Source: Haematobia irritans (taxonomy: Eukaryota; Arthropoda; Insecta; Diptera; Muscidae). Taken from it: DNA of 64,000 bases. Below are positions 1-12,157 of the stretch, one piece after another; positions within the stretch are counted from its first letter, which is position 1, and each line of letters opens with the position of its first letter. Under the pieces are notes generated by a model. The model searched no databases and was not told where the DNA came from. It saw only the letters and a program-made list of their open reading frames with translations. The stretch lies in the NCBI RefSeq assembly GCF_050003625.1, contig NC_134398.1, forward strand, positions 68,394,891 through 68,458,890, written 5' to 3'. A program made the position numbers and the translations under genes.

Positions 1-1271
1 GTTAGTGGTAGGCTTATTCGGTTCTTCATTTCTAGGTTGTAAAGAAGTTGTGTATTATTGACATTCATCTCATGTACCATCTCCAATGAAAGTGTTTTTG
101 TCAGGTCGGTCTTTTCCATTGGTTGTACTAGGGCCGGTAGAGGCTTGGTGCCTGAGACCTGTGATGCCAAGTTGGTTTTGTTGTTGATTTCAATAGTTGA
201 GTTATTGTGGTGTATTAAAAAGGTGCAGTTTAGCAATAGTGGTGAGTGGTCAACTTTTATTTCTCCGTCAAATTGGTTTGGCATAAGAGTTACTTCTTCG
301 ATTTCCTCGACCGTAGGGATGTGTTCGTTGTTGGTGGCGGTACATTTAGAGCTTCGACTTCTCACGAGATTCGGTATACAATCGGATTCTGATATTTCTA
401 TAACATTTTCATTATTGCAAATACTTAAGCTATTATAAGACTGGCCAGTTTCTTTTATACCAAATATTTTATTGTCACAATCCAAAACATGATTAAAATT
501 TATTCTAGTAATACTATTTCCATGTTTTATAGGTTTTATTAGAATTTTCTTACAATTTTTTGATTCTGTGGTGGGAATACTAATAATGTAAATAATGTTT
601 TGTCCTTCAGTAGCTATCTTTATTTTTGAAAAATTTAACAATTCATCTGTACTCTTAAATGGTATGTCTTCTTTATCAAATATTTTATTTAGAATTTCTA
701 TTTCAAGGGATGATAGGATAAATGAGTTTACAACATTTACTTTAGCTAAGTGTATGGCCAATTCTATATTTGAAATTTCGTCTTTTAATATTTCCAATTT
801 ATACTTAATTTCTAACATTTTTTTCGTTTTCTTGAAAGTTTTCAGAATTTAAGAATTTCACAATTTCGTTTGATATTTTTGTAAGTTCAGACATTTTATC
901 GATTGTTAGTCTATTGATTATTACTTGATTGTTGGTATTAGCCAGGACATTTTCCTCTGAATAATTTCGAAATCATGGTGGTCTGGGCTGCCAGCCAGCC
1001 ATTTCCAAGCTGTTCCAAGAAAATCTATTGAACGTTTTGATTTCAATTTTGGTTTGAGTCTTGCTATATGTGTTTTGATTTGTGTAATGGTGAAGGAAAG
1101 GTATGGGATTAGGGGATGACGGGATGTGTTCCTTAGGATGTTGGCCTCGAATTGTCCGACAACGTCCTCGTAGTTTTGTAGGTCGATGGTGTGAATTATC
1201 TTGAATGTACCTGATTGAATTTTTGCTAATCCAGAATGCATTGCTACCAAATTGGAATTAGAATAGTCCAA
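1..1271 (-). pseudogene. env-like fragment, second tandem unit
   Basis: Errantivirus Env-like remnant. A minus-strand frame from 1271 to 921 has the look of an Env N-terminal domain followed by a furin-type basic site (KSKR) and a glycine/tryptophan-rich stretch, as in gypsy Env. A second frame, from a Met at 818, stays open to base 1 and is Asn-rich with several N-glycosylation sequons. The two pieces are in different frames, and the start is fused to truncated RNase H sequence. The C-terminal membrane anchor would lie beyond the window. Not expected to be functional. Confidence 0.65.
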
Positions 1272-2074
1272 TATTTGGACCTCCCCTTGGAGAGCACGGT
1301 TAGTGCTAGAAGTCTAGAAGCAGTGTTAAACGCGTGAGTGTAGAGGTGGAATTCTTTTTCATAGTCCGGGTAATAAAGCATTACATCCTTAGAAAGTAAG
1401 GCATTCTTCAATCCATCGATTGACTTTTTCTCTAAATCACCCAGTGTTATTTTGACCTTGCTTGATTCCGACTTGGGTATATTTCCGTATGGACCTCTTA
1501 ACATGGAAGTTAAGGGTTTCGCAATATCTGCATATCCCTGTATGAAACGCCTATAATAATTGCAAAGATCCAGGAATGATCTCAGTTTTCGTAGTGTATT
1601 CGGATATGGTATATCAACTATTGCGTCGACCTTCTTTCGAATAGTTTTCACGCCCTCGACTGATACTAAGAAACCCAAAAATTCGACGTCACTTTTAAAG
1701 AATTCACATTTGTCTAATTGTATTTTCATGTTTGCCGCATTGAGCGTTTTAAATATTTCCTGTAGATGCATTAAGTGGGATTCCTCGTCTCTGCTAAATA
1801 TTATAATGTCATCAATGTAGACATAGCAGATTTTACCTATGTAGTCCCTAAGTATGTCATCGGGTGCTCTCTGGAATATCGAAGGTGCATTCTTCAATCC
1901 AAATGACAACCTATTGAACTCATACTTCCCATTATTAACTGAGAAGGCAGTTTTCTCTATATCCTGCTCTTTTAATGGTATTTGATGGAAACCACTTTTT
2001 AGATCGATGACAGTAAAGAACTTATTACCACCGAGACGAGACAAAACTTCCCCAACTTCTGGTATTGGATACCT
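1244..2074 (-). pseudogene. partial reverse transcriptase, duplicated copy
   Basis: Second copy of the RT segment at 3152-3982. It starts inside the RT fingers, without the upstream protease, and contains the palm YIDDIIIF active site. It breaks off in early RNase H exactly as the first copy does. It differs from that copy by several substitutions, for example Ser versus Pro in the FGLKNAPS region. It arose with the tandem duplication and has no start of its own. Confidence 0.85.
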
Positions 2075-3179
2075 AAATACTTAAGCTATTATAAGACTGG
2101 CCAGTTTCTTTTATACCAAATATTTTATTGTCACAATCCAAAACATGATTAAAATTTATTCTAGTAATACTATTTCCATGTTTTATAGGTTTTATTAGAA
2201 TTTTCTTACAATTTTTTGATTCTGTGGTGGGAATACTAATAATGTAAATAATGTTTTGTCCTTCAGTAGCTATCTTTATTTTTGAAAAATTTAACAATTC
2301 ATCTGAACTCTTAAATGGTATGTCTTCTTTATCAAATATTTTATTTAGAATTTCTATTTCAAGGGATGATAGGATAAATGAGTTTACAACATTTACTTTA
2401 GCTAAGTGTATGGCCAATTCTATATTTGAAATTTCGTCTTTTAATATTTCCAATTTATACTTAATTTCTAACATTTTTTTCGTTTTCTTGAAAGTTTTCA
2501 GAATTTAAGAATTTCACAATTTCGTTTGATATTGTTGTAAGTTCAGACATTTTATCGATTGTTAGTCTATTGATTATTACTTGATTGTTGGTATTAGCCA
2601 GGACATTTTCCTCTGAATAATTTCGAAATCATGGTGGTCTGGGCTGCCAGCCAGCCATTTCCAAGCTGTTCCAAGAAAATCTTTTGAACGTTTTGATTTC
2701 AATTTTGGTTTGAGTCTTGCTATATGTGTTTTGATTTGTGTAATGGTGAAGGAAAGGTATGGGATTAGGGGATGACGGGATGTGTTCCTTACACGCAGAG
2801 AAGGAATATGATCACCTCAAACATATTTCAAGAGCAAAATGTTATTTTTGTGTGGTGACCATGTAACATGTTTGTCACTAAAATGTTATTTTCTCGTCAA
2901 ATATAACCTGCTTGCCGAAATCAGATACATGATTTCCGAGAAAATAACATGGTTGCGAAAACCATGTTACATGGTCACCACCCAAAAATAACATTTTGCT
3001 CTTAAAACATGTTTGAGGTGATCATATTCCTTCTCTGGGTGTAGGATGTTGGCCTCGAATTGTCCGACAACGTCCTCGTAGTTTTGTAGGTCGATGGTGT
3101 GAATTATCTTGAATGTACCTGATTGAATTTTTGCTAATCCAGAATGCATTGCTACCAAATTGGAATTAGAATAGTCCAA
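2075..3179 (-). pseudogene. env-like fragment, first tandem unit, interrupted
   Basis: Env-like remnant homologous to 1-1271. The N-terminal frame runs from 3179 and is interrupted by a MITE at 2792-3041. The continuation, minus strand 2474-2073, is an alpha-helix-rich segment ending at the tandem junction. Upstream it overlaps the truncated pol frame by 28 bp, the product of a deletion that removed integrase. Non-functional. Confidence 0.65.
2792..3041. mobile_element. Tc1/mariner-type foldback MITE (250 bp)
   Basis: A 250-bp insertion with long, nearly perfect terminal inverted repeats (about 80 bp each) starting CACGCAGAGAAGG / CACCCAGAGAAGG. It is flanked by a TA duplication (2790-2791, 3042-3043). 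The other tandem unit has the uninterrupted site with a single TA near 1135, so the boundaries are exact. No coding capacity; presumably mobilised by a Tc1/mariner transposase. Confidence 0.9.
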
Positions 3180-5092
3180 TATTTGGACCTCCCCTTGGAG
3201 AGCACGGTTAGTGCTAGAAGTCTAGAAGCAGTGTTAAACGCGTGAGTGTAGAGGTGGAATTCTTTTTCATAGTCCGGGTAATAAAGCATTACATCCTTAG
3301 AAAGTAAGGCATTCTTCAACCCATCGATTGACTTTTTCTCTAAATCACCCAGTGTTATTTTGACTTTGCTTGATTCCGACTTGGGTATATTTCCGTATGG
3401 ACCTCTTAACATGGAAGTTAAGGGTTTCGCAATATCTGCATATCCCTGTATGAAACGCCTATAATAATTGCAAAGATCCAGGAATGATCTCAGTTTTCGT
3501 AGTATATTCGGATATGGTATATCAACTATTGCGTCGACATTCTTTCGAATAGTTTTCACGCCCTCGCCTGATACTAAGAAACCCAAAAATTCGACGTCAC
3601 TTTTAAAGAATTCACATTTGTCTAATTGTATTTTCATGTTTGCCGCATTGAGCGTTTTAAATATTTCCTGTAGATGCATTAAGTGGGATTCCTCGTCTCT
3701 GCTAAATATTATAATGTCATCAATGTAGACATAGCAGATTTTACCTATGTAGTCCCTAAGTATGTCATCGGGTGCTCTCTGGAATATCGAAGGTGCATTC
3801 TTCAATCCAAATGGCAACCTATTGAACTCATACTTCCCATTATTAACTGAGAAGGCAGTTTTCTCTATATCCTGCTCTTTTAATGGTATTTGATGGAAAC
3901 CACTTTTGAGATCGATGACAGTAAAGAACTTATTACCACCGAGACGAGACAAAACTTCCCCAACTTCTGGTATTGGATACCTATCGGCTATGGTAATGGC
4001 ATTCAATTTCCTGAAATCTACAACGATACGGTATTTCTTTTTTCCCGATGAGTCCTCCTTTTTTGGTACGACCCATATTGGCGAGTTGTATGGTGAGCGG
4101 GAAGGTCTTATAATTCCGTCTCTAAGTAATTTACTAATTTCTTCGTCAACTACATCGTTTAAAGCCATCGGGTATGGATAATTCCTAGTGTATGTAGGTG
4201 AGTCAGTTGTAGTTCTAATCTCTCCCATCACTCTTGTGGTGTACGTTAGCCTTTCGTCAGGATCGGCAAACAAGTTTCTAAACTTTTTAACCATTTCCAT
4301 AAGTCGCGAGGTTTGATGAGGGGTTAGATGTTCCATACGTATTTCGATGTTATTAACATTTTGTGTTAGATATTGATGTATTGGTATTTTGAGGCCATTT
4401 TTTACCGAAAAGTAATTTTCGGCAGAATAAATGACTGCTGACAAATCTTTCAAAGTGTCATTACCCAATATTTCATCAAAGGTCCTTAATCCTGGTAGGA
4501 TATAGAATTTGATGGGTCCGGTGTCCTCACCAAATACGTCTATGATGGTATGATGGGTAACTAAAACGTTTCCCGAGAAGGCATTTGCCGAAAATATTTC
4601 CTGATTAGGTAGGGGTTCTTTTACTAAACTCGATTTGATATAATTTTTATTACTGCTTGTGTCCAATAAAATTTTAAGGTCCAGTCTGTTCCTCGTTTTG
4701 ATTATAAAATATGGCAACGAGGAACTATTTAACCAAAAAAAATTAAGATCCGTATTTAATTCATTGGAAGGGTAATCAATATTTTTGTTGTATTCCTCCT
4801 TGCCGTAATCAAATGGATGGAGATAATCTTCAACTTCTTCCCTGACCATGACTTCGTCGTACTCCTCAGAGCATACGGCGTCAATCTCCCATGATCCTGG
4901 ATTCGTTGAATCATGAGTGTCATTAATCTGATTATACTCTGAATCTTGATTACCCATTGTTTCCAAGTGGAAATTCCTTTGAATTTTATTTATCGGACCC
5001 TGGAAAGGTCCTGCTGGTCTTTTAAAGGTATTAAATTGTGGCCGATTTACATAATTAACTTGTCTAGTTTGAATAGATTGGTCAATTTCCAT
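3152..5092 (-). pseudogene. gypsy pol: protease and reverse transcriptase, truncated
   Basis: A 646-codon frame. The N-terminal part overlaps the Gag end. A retropepsin-like segment has LLDTSS where DTG is expected. From about residue 290 there is a gypsy-type RT with WVVPKK, RIVVDFRKLN, FGLKNAP and YIDD motifs. The frame ends shortly after the start of RNase H, at a deletion that fuses it to env, so connection, full RNase H and integrase are absent. It overlaps gag by 46 bp in another frame, as expected for frameshifted gypsy pol. The altered protease triad and the deletion argue against function. Confidence 0.88.
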
Positions 5093-6110
5093 GGGTTGAG
5101 GTCTCTGTTGCTGTTGCCCGAAGGATTATTTCGGAAAAATTGCGGCCCCTGTTGATATGGCTGTCTAAATTGTTGTCGGTACCCGAAGTTGGGCACAGAT
5201 GGACGATTTTGATCCCAATTGTTCACATTAGTGGGAAACATTGGCTTCTGCATCCTTGGTGGAAGTGGAGGCCTAGGCTGATGCCGTGGTGGTCCTCCTA
5301 CATGGGTCAATTCTGGGAAAAATCCTTGTTTTGGTAAGGGATTAGGATGATTGATTCCTGGTCCCCTTAGGTGACCGAGAGCATGACTAGTTCTCAGATT
5401 CATATTTTCCAATTTGAGACAAATATGTAATGCCTGTGGTAAAGAACTAGGAGCGGAGATTGCTAATAGTTTCGGCAGTTCTCCCTTCAGTCCTCTAATA
5501 AAGGTGTCTAACGCTTTATCCCTATAGGCATTAGTCATGTTCGTTAAACTTTTATCATCATAATCGAGACATGAAATTTTGTCCAATATCAATGACAGGT
5601 GTTGGTATACGGCACGGTAGAATTCCGTAATTGTCATATTCCCTTGCCATAATGAGGTCATTTGGTACTCCAAGGTACTAATGTCGCGTCTGTCCGAATA
5701 GTGCATCATGAGACACTTTTTTATCCTACCCCAGTCAAGCGGTGTCCGCGTCCCCAACTATTTTCGATCTAATCGTATAGCGATGGCGAAATATTTTCCC
5801 GATCCTTTTATGCCATCGAATAGTTCTAGTATTCTATCCACCGACTTCCGCCAGGAATTAAATTCTCCTGGATGACCAGAGAACTCTCTTAGACTCTTAA
5901 CAATGTCGGGAATCTAGTTCCTTTATATTAATCTGACCGATAGGATGGTCCCCTATCTCTTCGTGAATATCCCTTCGGAAAAAACTGGCTATGATGGAGC
6001 GGACATCTTCCTGTTGTGTGGGCGTTAAGCCCCCTACTTTCGAGGTAGCACCCGTGGAATTTGGGATGGGGTTAGAAGGATTTTTGAAGCCTTTCAGTGA
6101 TTTCGTCTAT
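5047..6110 (-). pseudogene. gypsy gag, frameshifted
   Basis: Gag-like region. A plausible start codon lies near 6110, just after an AT-rich leader, but the first 350 bp are frameshifted with stops. The long open part (5757-5047, 236 codons) carries a gypsy-type capsid segment, then a Pro/Gln/Asn/Arg-rich C terminus without a zinc knuckle. That C terminus is usual in errantivirus Gag. It overlaps the pol frame at its end. Confidence 0.75.
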
Positions 6111-6750
6111 TTCTGTCATTTTTTTTGCGTTTTCTTTTCTTATATTAATAAATCTCCTAAATTATAAAAATTCTTATTCTAAAAATTCTTACATAAAAAT
6201 GCTGCTTTCCATTGATGAATATTGTTCATTTAATAATTTTTACACGTTTTATTTTGCTTTGGTTTTGTTTCACAAATTATTTTATTTAATTGTATTTATT
6301 TTTATTGTCAATTTAATCACTTTAACAAAGTTTTTTTCACCTTTAATTTCCATTTAGTTCCATTGCTCATTAATTAAAATTCTCACAGTGTTTTTTTATT
6401 TATTTATTCATAATTCAATTGTTATTTTCTTGTAGTTATATATTTTGTTCAATATCACCTTTATCTTTTTTATTTCAGAATTAACATTCGTATCAGTTTT
6501 AACACAATTATATTTTTCTTTTTTCTCTTTTTTTTTAAATTATTCCAAGTTTGTCAATTTTATTTATTTTTCCATTAACACAATTTATTTTTATTTTTTA
6601 TGCTATTGTTCCTGCCAATGCGGCTGACACATTAAATGTCTCCCGTTTACTTGCGTTACTAGGGGGCCTTATTTCCTCGGACTTTTTTTACACTTTATCA
6701 CGAGTTTCTGATTTATCACTTGACCCTTTTTTTGTTTGTGGGGTCTTATC

Positions 6751-6768
6751 CTGACACGTTGGGCGCCA
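6751..6768 (-). promoter_or_regulatory. primer-binding site, tRNA-Lys type
   Basis: On the minus strand TGGCGCCCAACGTGTCAG directly follows the LTR remnant. Its first 14 bases are complementary to the 3' end of insect tRNA-Lys, the primer used by gypsy. The region 6110-6750 between it and gag is an AT-rich untranslated leader with nothing else recognisable. Confidence 0.8.
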
Positions 6769-6769
6769 A

Positions 6770-7540
<771 letters not shown>

Positions 7541-7991
7541 ATATATATAGGAACCTTTCCATATACAGTTGCGGGTTCACCTGTAGCCGTGCGTAATCTG
7601 ACTCCAATTAGTGGTGTAACTTTTCCTCTTACTAAATCGGATATAATGATAGATTTCCATGCACCAGTATCCAACGTCAAAGTTCGCTTGTAGCCATTAA
7701 TACCACCCACAATAGTCAAATTGTTATTTTTCTGTTGAACTATTGCTATAGAGATTGTGGGGCCATCACATGTGTGAGCCAGCTCTTGCCCCGCTGAACT
7801 ACCTCGATTTAGTTTAACTGTGAATCACTGGACTGTGGGTTCACCCACATATGGCTATTGTTTGGTGGTGAAGGCGATTTCGATCTTGATCGCTTACGAC
7901 GTGCTTTACATTCACGAGCAACATGTCCAGGGTTATCACAGTTATAGCACTTTATTCTGGATTTAGTTGTCTCCTGCTTTATTTCTTGCAT
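7541..7991 (-). pseudogene. gypsy nucleocapsid and protease fragments
   Basis: Continuation of the gag at 7995-8993. A single CCHC knuckle (CYNCDNPGHVARECK) is followed by an Arg/Ser/Lys-rich tail (7991-7809) and, in another frame, a retropepsin segment with the intact catalytic LDTGA (7719-7545). It breaks off mid-protease against the LTR fragment of another copy. Its plus-strand homologue is complete at 27785-29853. Confidence 0.82.
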
Positions 7992-7994
7992 TGC

Positions 7995-8993
7995 CTACTT
8001 AACGGCTTCTTTCACTGAGTCAATCACGGAATTTGATTCATCTTGCTCGGTCTCCACTCTGCGTACCTTGTGAATTTGAGGTCGTGCTAACAATCTCGCA
8101 GTTTCTTGTGCAAGTGCAAATGTTACTGTTTCTGAGAATGTAGCCTTTTGTGACGCATATGTTGCACATTTTATATCAGGGTCTCTAATTCCATTCACAA
8201 AGGTCTCGATCTTGATGCGGTCCACAAGTGGATGACTTTCTCCTGGATATGTCAAAAGCACCAACCGCTCAACCTCTGTTGCAAAGTCTTGTAGAGTCTC
8301 ATTTGACTTCTGGACTCTTCCTCTTAATTCCATTCTGAAGATGTCTTGCTTATGTTCTCCGCTGTACTTACGTTGAAGTGCCGCTATTACTTCATTATAA
8401 TTATTTCTAGAGGCAGCGGGAATGCTTTGTATCACATTACCGGCATTGCCCTCTAATGCCAATAGAAGTTCAATTGCTTTGTCATTGTCATTCCATAAAT
8501 TTCTAGAAGCAACCATTTCGAATTGGAATTTGAATACATCAAATGAAATTGAGCCATCGAAAACAGGAGGTTTGGTTTTCGAGCCCTCGATAACGCGCAC
8601 TAGTCCACCTTTAATTTCCAGCTCTGACATTTTTCTTTCAATGTGTAGAAACTTCTCATCATGAACCATAATTTTCTCATCCACAGAAATAATCTTCTTA
8701 TCCAGCTCCCTAATTTGGCTTTCGATATGGTCCACACGTTTTTCCATGCCTTCAGCAATTTGTTGAATATTCTCATTTAGAATTCTAGAATTTTCGTCCA
8801 TCGTTTTTGAATTTTCGTCGAATTTTTCTTCCAATTTTCTAGAATTCTCTTGCATTTTTAGAGAATTTTCTTCCATCATTTTTCTAGAATTCTCTTGCAT
8901 TTTTAGAGAATTTTCTTCCATCATTTTTCTAGAATTCTCTTGCATTTTTAGAGAATTTTCTTCCATCATTTTGCTCAAAATATTGACCATCGA
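7995..8993 (-). CDS. gypsy-type Gag, C-terminal 331 residues
   Basis: Open gag frame, structurally the capsid of the SAP-Gag element. It begins with a coiled coil of 14-residue repeats (42-bp DNA units, core [14 protein letters not shown]), then heptad-rich Asn/Glu sequence. From about residue 135 a retrotransposon capsid domain follows (FKFQFEMVASRNLW, LLALEGNAGNVI). The frame stops just before the zinc-knuckle frame at 7991. The natural N terminus is not here: the gag continues at 25462-25402, because a 16.4-kb hAT transposon sits at codon DYT/S. The listed Met is therefore an internal methionine. Confidence 0.82.
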   Translation of the reverse strand, partial: SMVNILSKMMEENSLKMQENSRKMMEENSLKMQENSRKMMEENSLKMQENSRKLEEKFDENSKTMDENSRILNENIQQIAEGMEKRVDHIESQIRELDKKIISVDEKIMVHDEKFLHIERKMSELEIKGGLVRVIEGSKTKPPVFDGSISFDVFKFQFEMVASRNLWNDNDKAIELLLALEGNAGNVIQSIPAASRNNYNEVIAALQRKYSGEHKQDIFRMELRGRVQKSNETLQDFATEVERLVLLTYPGESHPLVDRIKIETFVNGIRDPDIKCATYASQKATFSETVTFALAQETARLLARPQIHKVRRVETEQDESNSVIDSVKEAVK

Positions 8994-9355
8994 TGTGTAA
9001 TCAAGGCCATAGCCAGGATTTTAATTCGGGGGGGGGGTTCAAAATATTCATATAATCTCATGTGTACAAAATGTTATTTATGCATAGGTGTGTATACAAT
9101 ATTTTTATACCCTCCACCATAGGATGGGGGGTATATTAACTTTGTCATTCCGTTTGTAACACATCGAAATATTGCTCTAAGATCCCATAAAGTATATATA
9201 TTCTGGGTCGTGGTGAAATTCTGAGTCGATCTGAGCATGTCCGTCCGTCCGTCCGTCTGTTGAAATCACGCTAACTTCCGAACGAAACAAGCTATCGACT
9301 TGAAACTTGGCACAAGTAGTTGTTATCGATATAGGTCGGATGGTATTGCAAATGG

Positions 9356-10180
9356 GCCATATCGGTCCACTTTTACGTATAGCCCCCATATAAACGGACC
9401 CCCAAATTTGGCTTGCGATTGCTCTAAGAGAAGCAAATTTCATCCGATCCGTCTGAAATTTGGTACATGGTGTTAGTATATGGTCTCTAACAACCATGCA
9501 AAAATTGGTCCATATCGGTCCACTTTTACGTATAGCCCCCATATAAACGGACCCCCAAATTTGGCTTGCGATCGCTCTAAGAGAAGCAAATTTCATCCGA
9601 TCCGGCTGAAATTTGGTACATGGTATTGGTATATGTTCTCTAATGACCATGCAAAAATTGGTCCACATCGGTCCATAATTATATATAGCCACCATATAAA
9701 CCGATCCCCCGATTTGGCTTGCGGAGCCTCTAAGAAACGAAAATTTCATCCGATCCGGCTGAAATTTGGTACATGGTGTTGGTATATGTTCTCTAATAAC
9801 CATTGGTCCATATAGGTCCATAATTATATATAGCCCCCATATAAATCGATTCCCAGATTTGTCCTACGGAGCCTCTTGGAGGAGCAAAATTCATCCGATC
9901 CGGTTGAAATTTGGAACATTGTGTTAGAATGTCGTCTCTAACAAGCACGCAAGAATTGGTCCATATCGGTCCATAATTATATAGCCCCCATATAAACCGT
10001 TCCCCAAATTTGATCTCCGAAGCCTCTTGGAGGAGCAAAATTCATCCGATCCCGTTGAAATTTGCAACGTGGTGTTAGTATAAGGCCGCTAATATCCATG
10101 CCAAAATTGGTCCATATCGGTCTATAGTTATATATAGCCGATCCCCAATCACACAAAAATTGGTCCATAACGCTTCATAT
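9356..10180. repeat. tandem repeat, about 150-bp period, six copies
   Basis: Units begin near 9356, 9510, 9663, 9810, 9960 and 10110 with variants of tggtccatatcggtcc and include tatagcccccatataaac and catccgatccggctgaaa. Copies are diverged, with periods of 146-154 bp. Open frames of this region merely read the repeat and are not genes. Confidence 0.85.
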
Positions 10181-10408
10181 TCATGGTTGCCACTCGAGCC
10201 AAAAATAATCTACCAAAATTTTATTTTTATGGAAAACATTGTCAAAATGTTATTTCTATAGAAAAGTTTGTCAAAATTTTATTTCTATAGAAAATTTTGT
10301 AAAAATTTTATTTCTATAGAAAAGTTTGTCAACATTTTATTTCTATAGAAAATTTTGTCAAAATTTTATTTCTATAGAAAATTTTTTCCAAATTTTATTT
10401 TTATAGAA

Positions 10409-11131
10409 GGTTAGGTTAGGTTAGGTTACAGTGGCAGCCCGATTAAGATTCAGGCTCACTTAGACTATTCAGTCCATTGTGATACCACATTAACTAAAAG
10501 TACCTATTGCATATGGGCACTTCTAGTTTTAACCGTTGAACCTTCTCGATTATTTTCTTCTGTTGAACCAACCAGATTGTTCCAAAAACATTAGCAGACT
10601 GCTTAAGTTAACGTTTTCCAGGTCCGCCAGTAATCTGAAGCCCCTAAAATTTGCTTACGCCTTACACTCACACAAGAGGTGTTTTATTGATTCCTTTTCC
10701 TCCGCATCATGACAGCTCATACAATAGTCATTATACTTCGCACCAATAATTTTTGCAAAATCGCCTATCAGGCAGCGACCCGTTATAGCAGATATCAGGA
10801 GTGAAATCTGGCGTCTCGAGAACACTAGCATATCTAGTGTGCGGTTTAAGTTTAAATGGGGCCATATTTGCTTGGTGTCGTTACAACCCTTACAATTCTC
10901 CAATCGAACATTTACCATCATGACAGCCTTCTCACGCAGTAAGAGCTTGCAGGTAGCCAGAGGCACACCAACAGATTCTAGTTCCCCTGGAATATGTAAG
11001 GTAGTTCCTAGCCTTGCTAGCTCATCTGCTTCGCAGTTCCCCGGTATGTTCCTATGGCCAGGCACCCATATTAGGTGAATATTATGCTGCTCAGCCATCT
11101 CATTGAGAGATTTGCGGCAGTCGATGGCGTC
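10409..11131 (-). pseudogene. 5'-truncated LINE, RNase H end and 3' tail
   Basis: Minus-strand LINE fragment. The frame 11098-10655 has the end of RNase H (WVPGHRNIPGN, EADELARLG) and the C-terminal CX2C-X9-H-X4-C segment. The 3' tail with TTAGG-like repeats ends at 10409. Flanks share TATAGAA, a likely target duplication, though this also occurs in the surrounding minisatellite. It is the same family as the LINE at 61025-64000, with small deletions. Confidence 0.88.
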
Positions 11132-11520
11132 TATAGAAAATTTTGTGAAAATTTTATTTCTATAGAAAATTTTGTCAACATTTTATTTTTATAGAAAATT
11201 TTTTTCCAAATTTTACTTCTATAGAAAATGTTGTCAAAATTTTATTTTGTCAAAATTTTATTTCTATTGAAACTTTAAACTTAATTATATATCTATTTAA
11301 TCGGCCTTTTTTAGTTTAATACATACTACGTATGGACTACCTTGTAATTTAGAAGACGGTGTTAGGAAGTTTTAAGATACCTTGACATCGGCAAGTGTTA
11401 ACGCAACCCAAGTAATTCGATTGTAGATGACAGCCTTCAGTAGAAGTTTCTACGCAATCCATGGTGGAGGGTACATAAGCTTCGGCCTGGCCGAACTTAC
11501 GGCCGTATATACTTGTTATA

Positions 11521-11714
11521 ATATTAAATTGAGCCGACGGGCTTTTTGGGCAGCAAATAAATCAATTACTTCTTCAGTCGGCACATTTATTCGGCGATGA
11601 ACCGATATTAATGCCAATCCTTTGAGTCTACTCTCGCTAGTCGAATTTCTAAGATACGTCTTTAATCTCTTCATTGTTGAAAATGAACGTTCGGATGAGC
11701 ACGTAGTGACTGCA
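11521..11714 (-). pseudogene. hAT transposase C-terminal dimerisation fragment
   Basis: Minus-strand translation gives about 64 residues with the hAT C-terminal signature: CSSERSFSTMKRLKTYLR, then SRLKGLALISVHRR. This hATC region closes the transposase fold and mediates dimerisation; it resembles the ZMYM1-like subgroup. The rest of the transposase is absent or unrecognisable upstream. The identification supports the hAT assignment made from the 8-bp target duplication. Confidence 0.8.
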
Positions 11715-12157
11715 GGGATGGAAACTATAGTACTTTTTTCAAAACTTTTTCACCCCGGTCAGTACCGTTGTACCCCCGCGAATGATTTAGTACCTTTTGT
11801 GTATACATTTTTGAGTCGATATCAGATTTATGGTACAAAAGCTTTGACAAAATATTTTAATATTTTGAGAAAGTCTTTATCAACCTTATTTGCTAATAGT
11901 CTTTTACAAATATGGCAAAACAGACATGTTCATGTTGGAAGAAAATCTCGATTTTGTGAAAGACATAGTCAAAAACAGGATTTTATTGAACTTCAAGAAT
12001 GTTTTAGTCGAAAAAAGAATGCGATTCTATATTATCGATTTTTTATTTCGGTAGAAAATGTCAAAATTTTATTTCTATATAGAATTTTTGCAAAATTTTA
12101 TTTTTATAGAAAATGTTGTCAACATTTTATTTCAATTGAAAATTTTGTAAAAATGTT

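Larger units (their letters stand above)
419..3982. repeat. direct tandem duplication, 1.66-kb unit
   Basis: Bases 419-2074 repeat at 2075-3982 with an offset of 1656 bp. The offset rises to 1908 bp beyond a 252-bp insertion in the second unit. The duplicated unit covers env plus the 3' part of RT. The head-to-tail junction lies in the shared bases around 2071-2077. Several single-base differences show that it is not an assembly copy of one read. The pol-env deletion is present in both units and therefore predates the duplication. Confidence 0.92.
9097..11520. repeat. mini-me-like dipteran repeat element
   Basis: Starts with ATACCCTCCACCATAGG and ends with the near-inverse CCATGGTGGAGGGTACAT plus a conserved tail. 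It contains the GTCY tetranucleotide run (9238-9258) typical of mini-me-type elements of higher flies, then about six tandem 150-bp units, then tctatagaa arrays interrupted by a LINE fragment. Non-coding. Naming it mini-me rests on remembered features of that family. Confidence 0.6.
10236..12157. repeat. tctatagaa minisatellite array, interrupted
   Basis: Imperfect copies of a roughly 30-bp unit of the form aaattttgtcaaaattttatttctatagaa at 10236-10408, 11132-11275 and 12050-12157, resuming at 25022-25145 beyond the BEL element. The LINE fragment and the BEL element are both inserted within it. 11276-11460 and 11715-12049 hold diverged sequence of the same repeat neighbourhood, with nothing coding. 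Confidence 0.75.

Noticed and set aside
9177..10168. Several frames with repeated protein motifs such as GSVYMGAI
   Set aside because: They translate the 150-bp tandem repeat, which is non-coding; repetition comes from the DNA.
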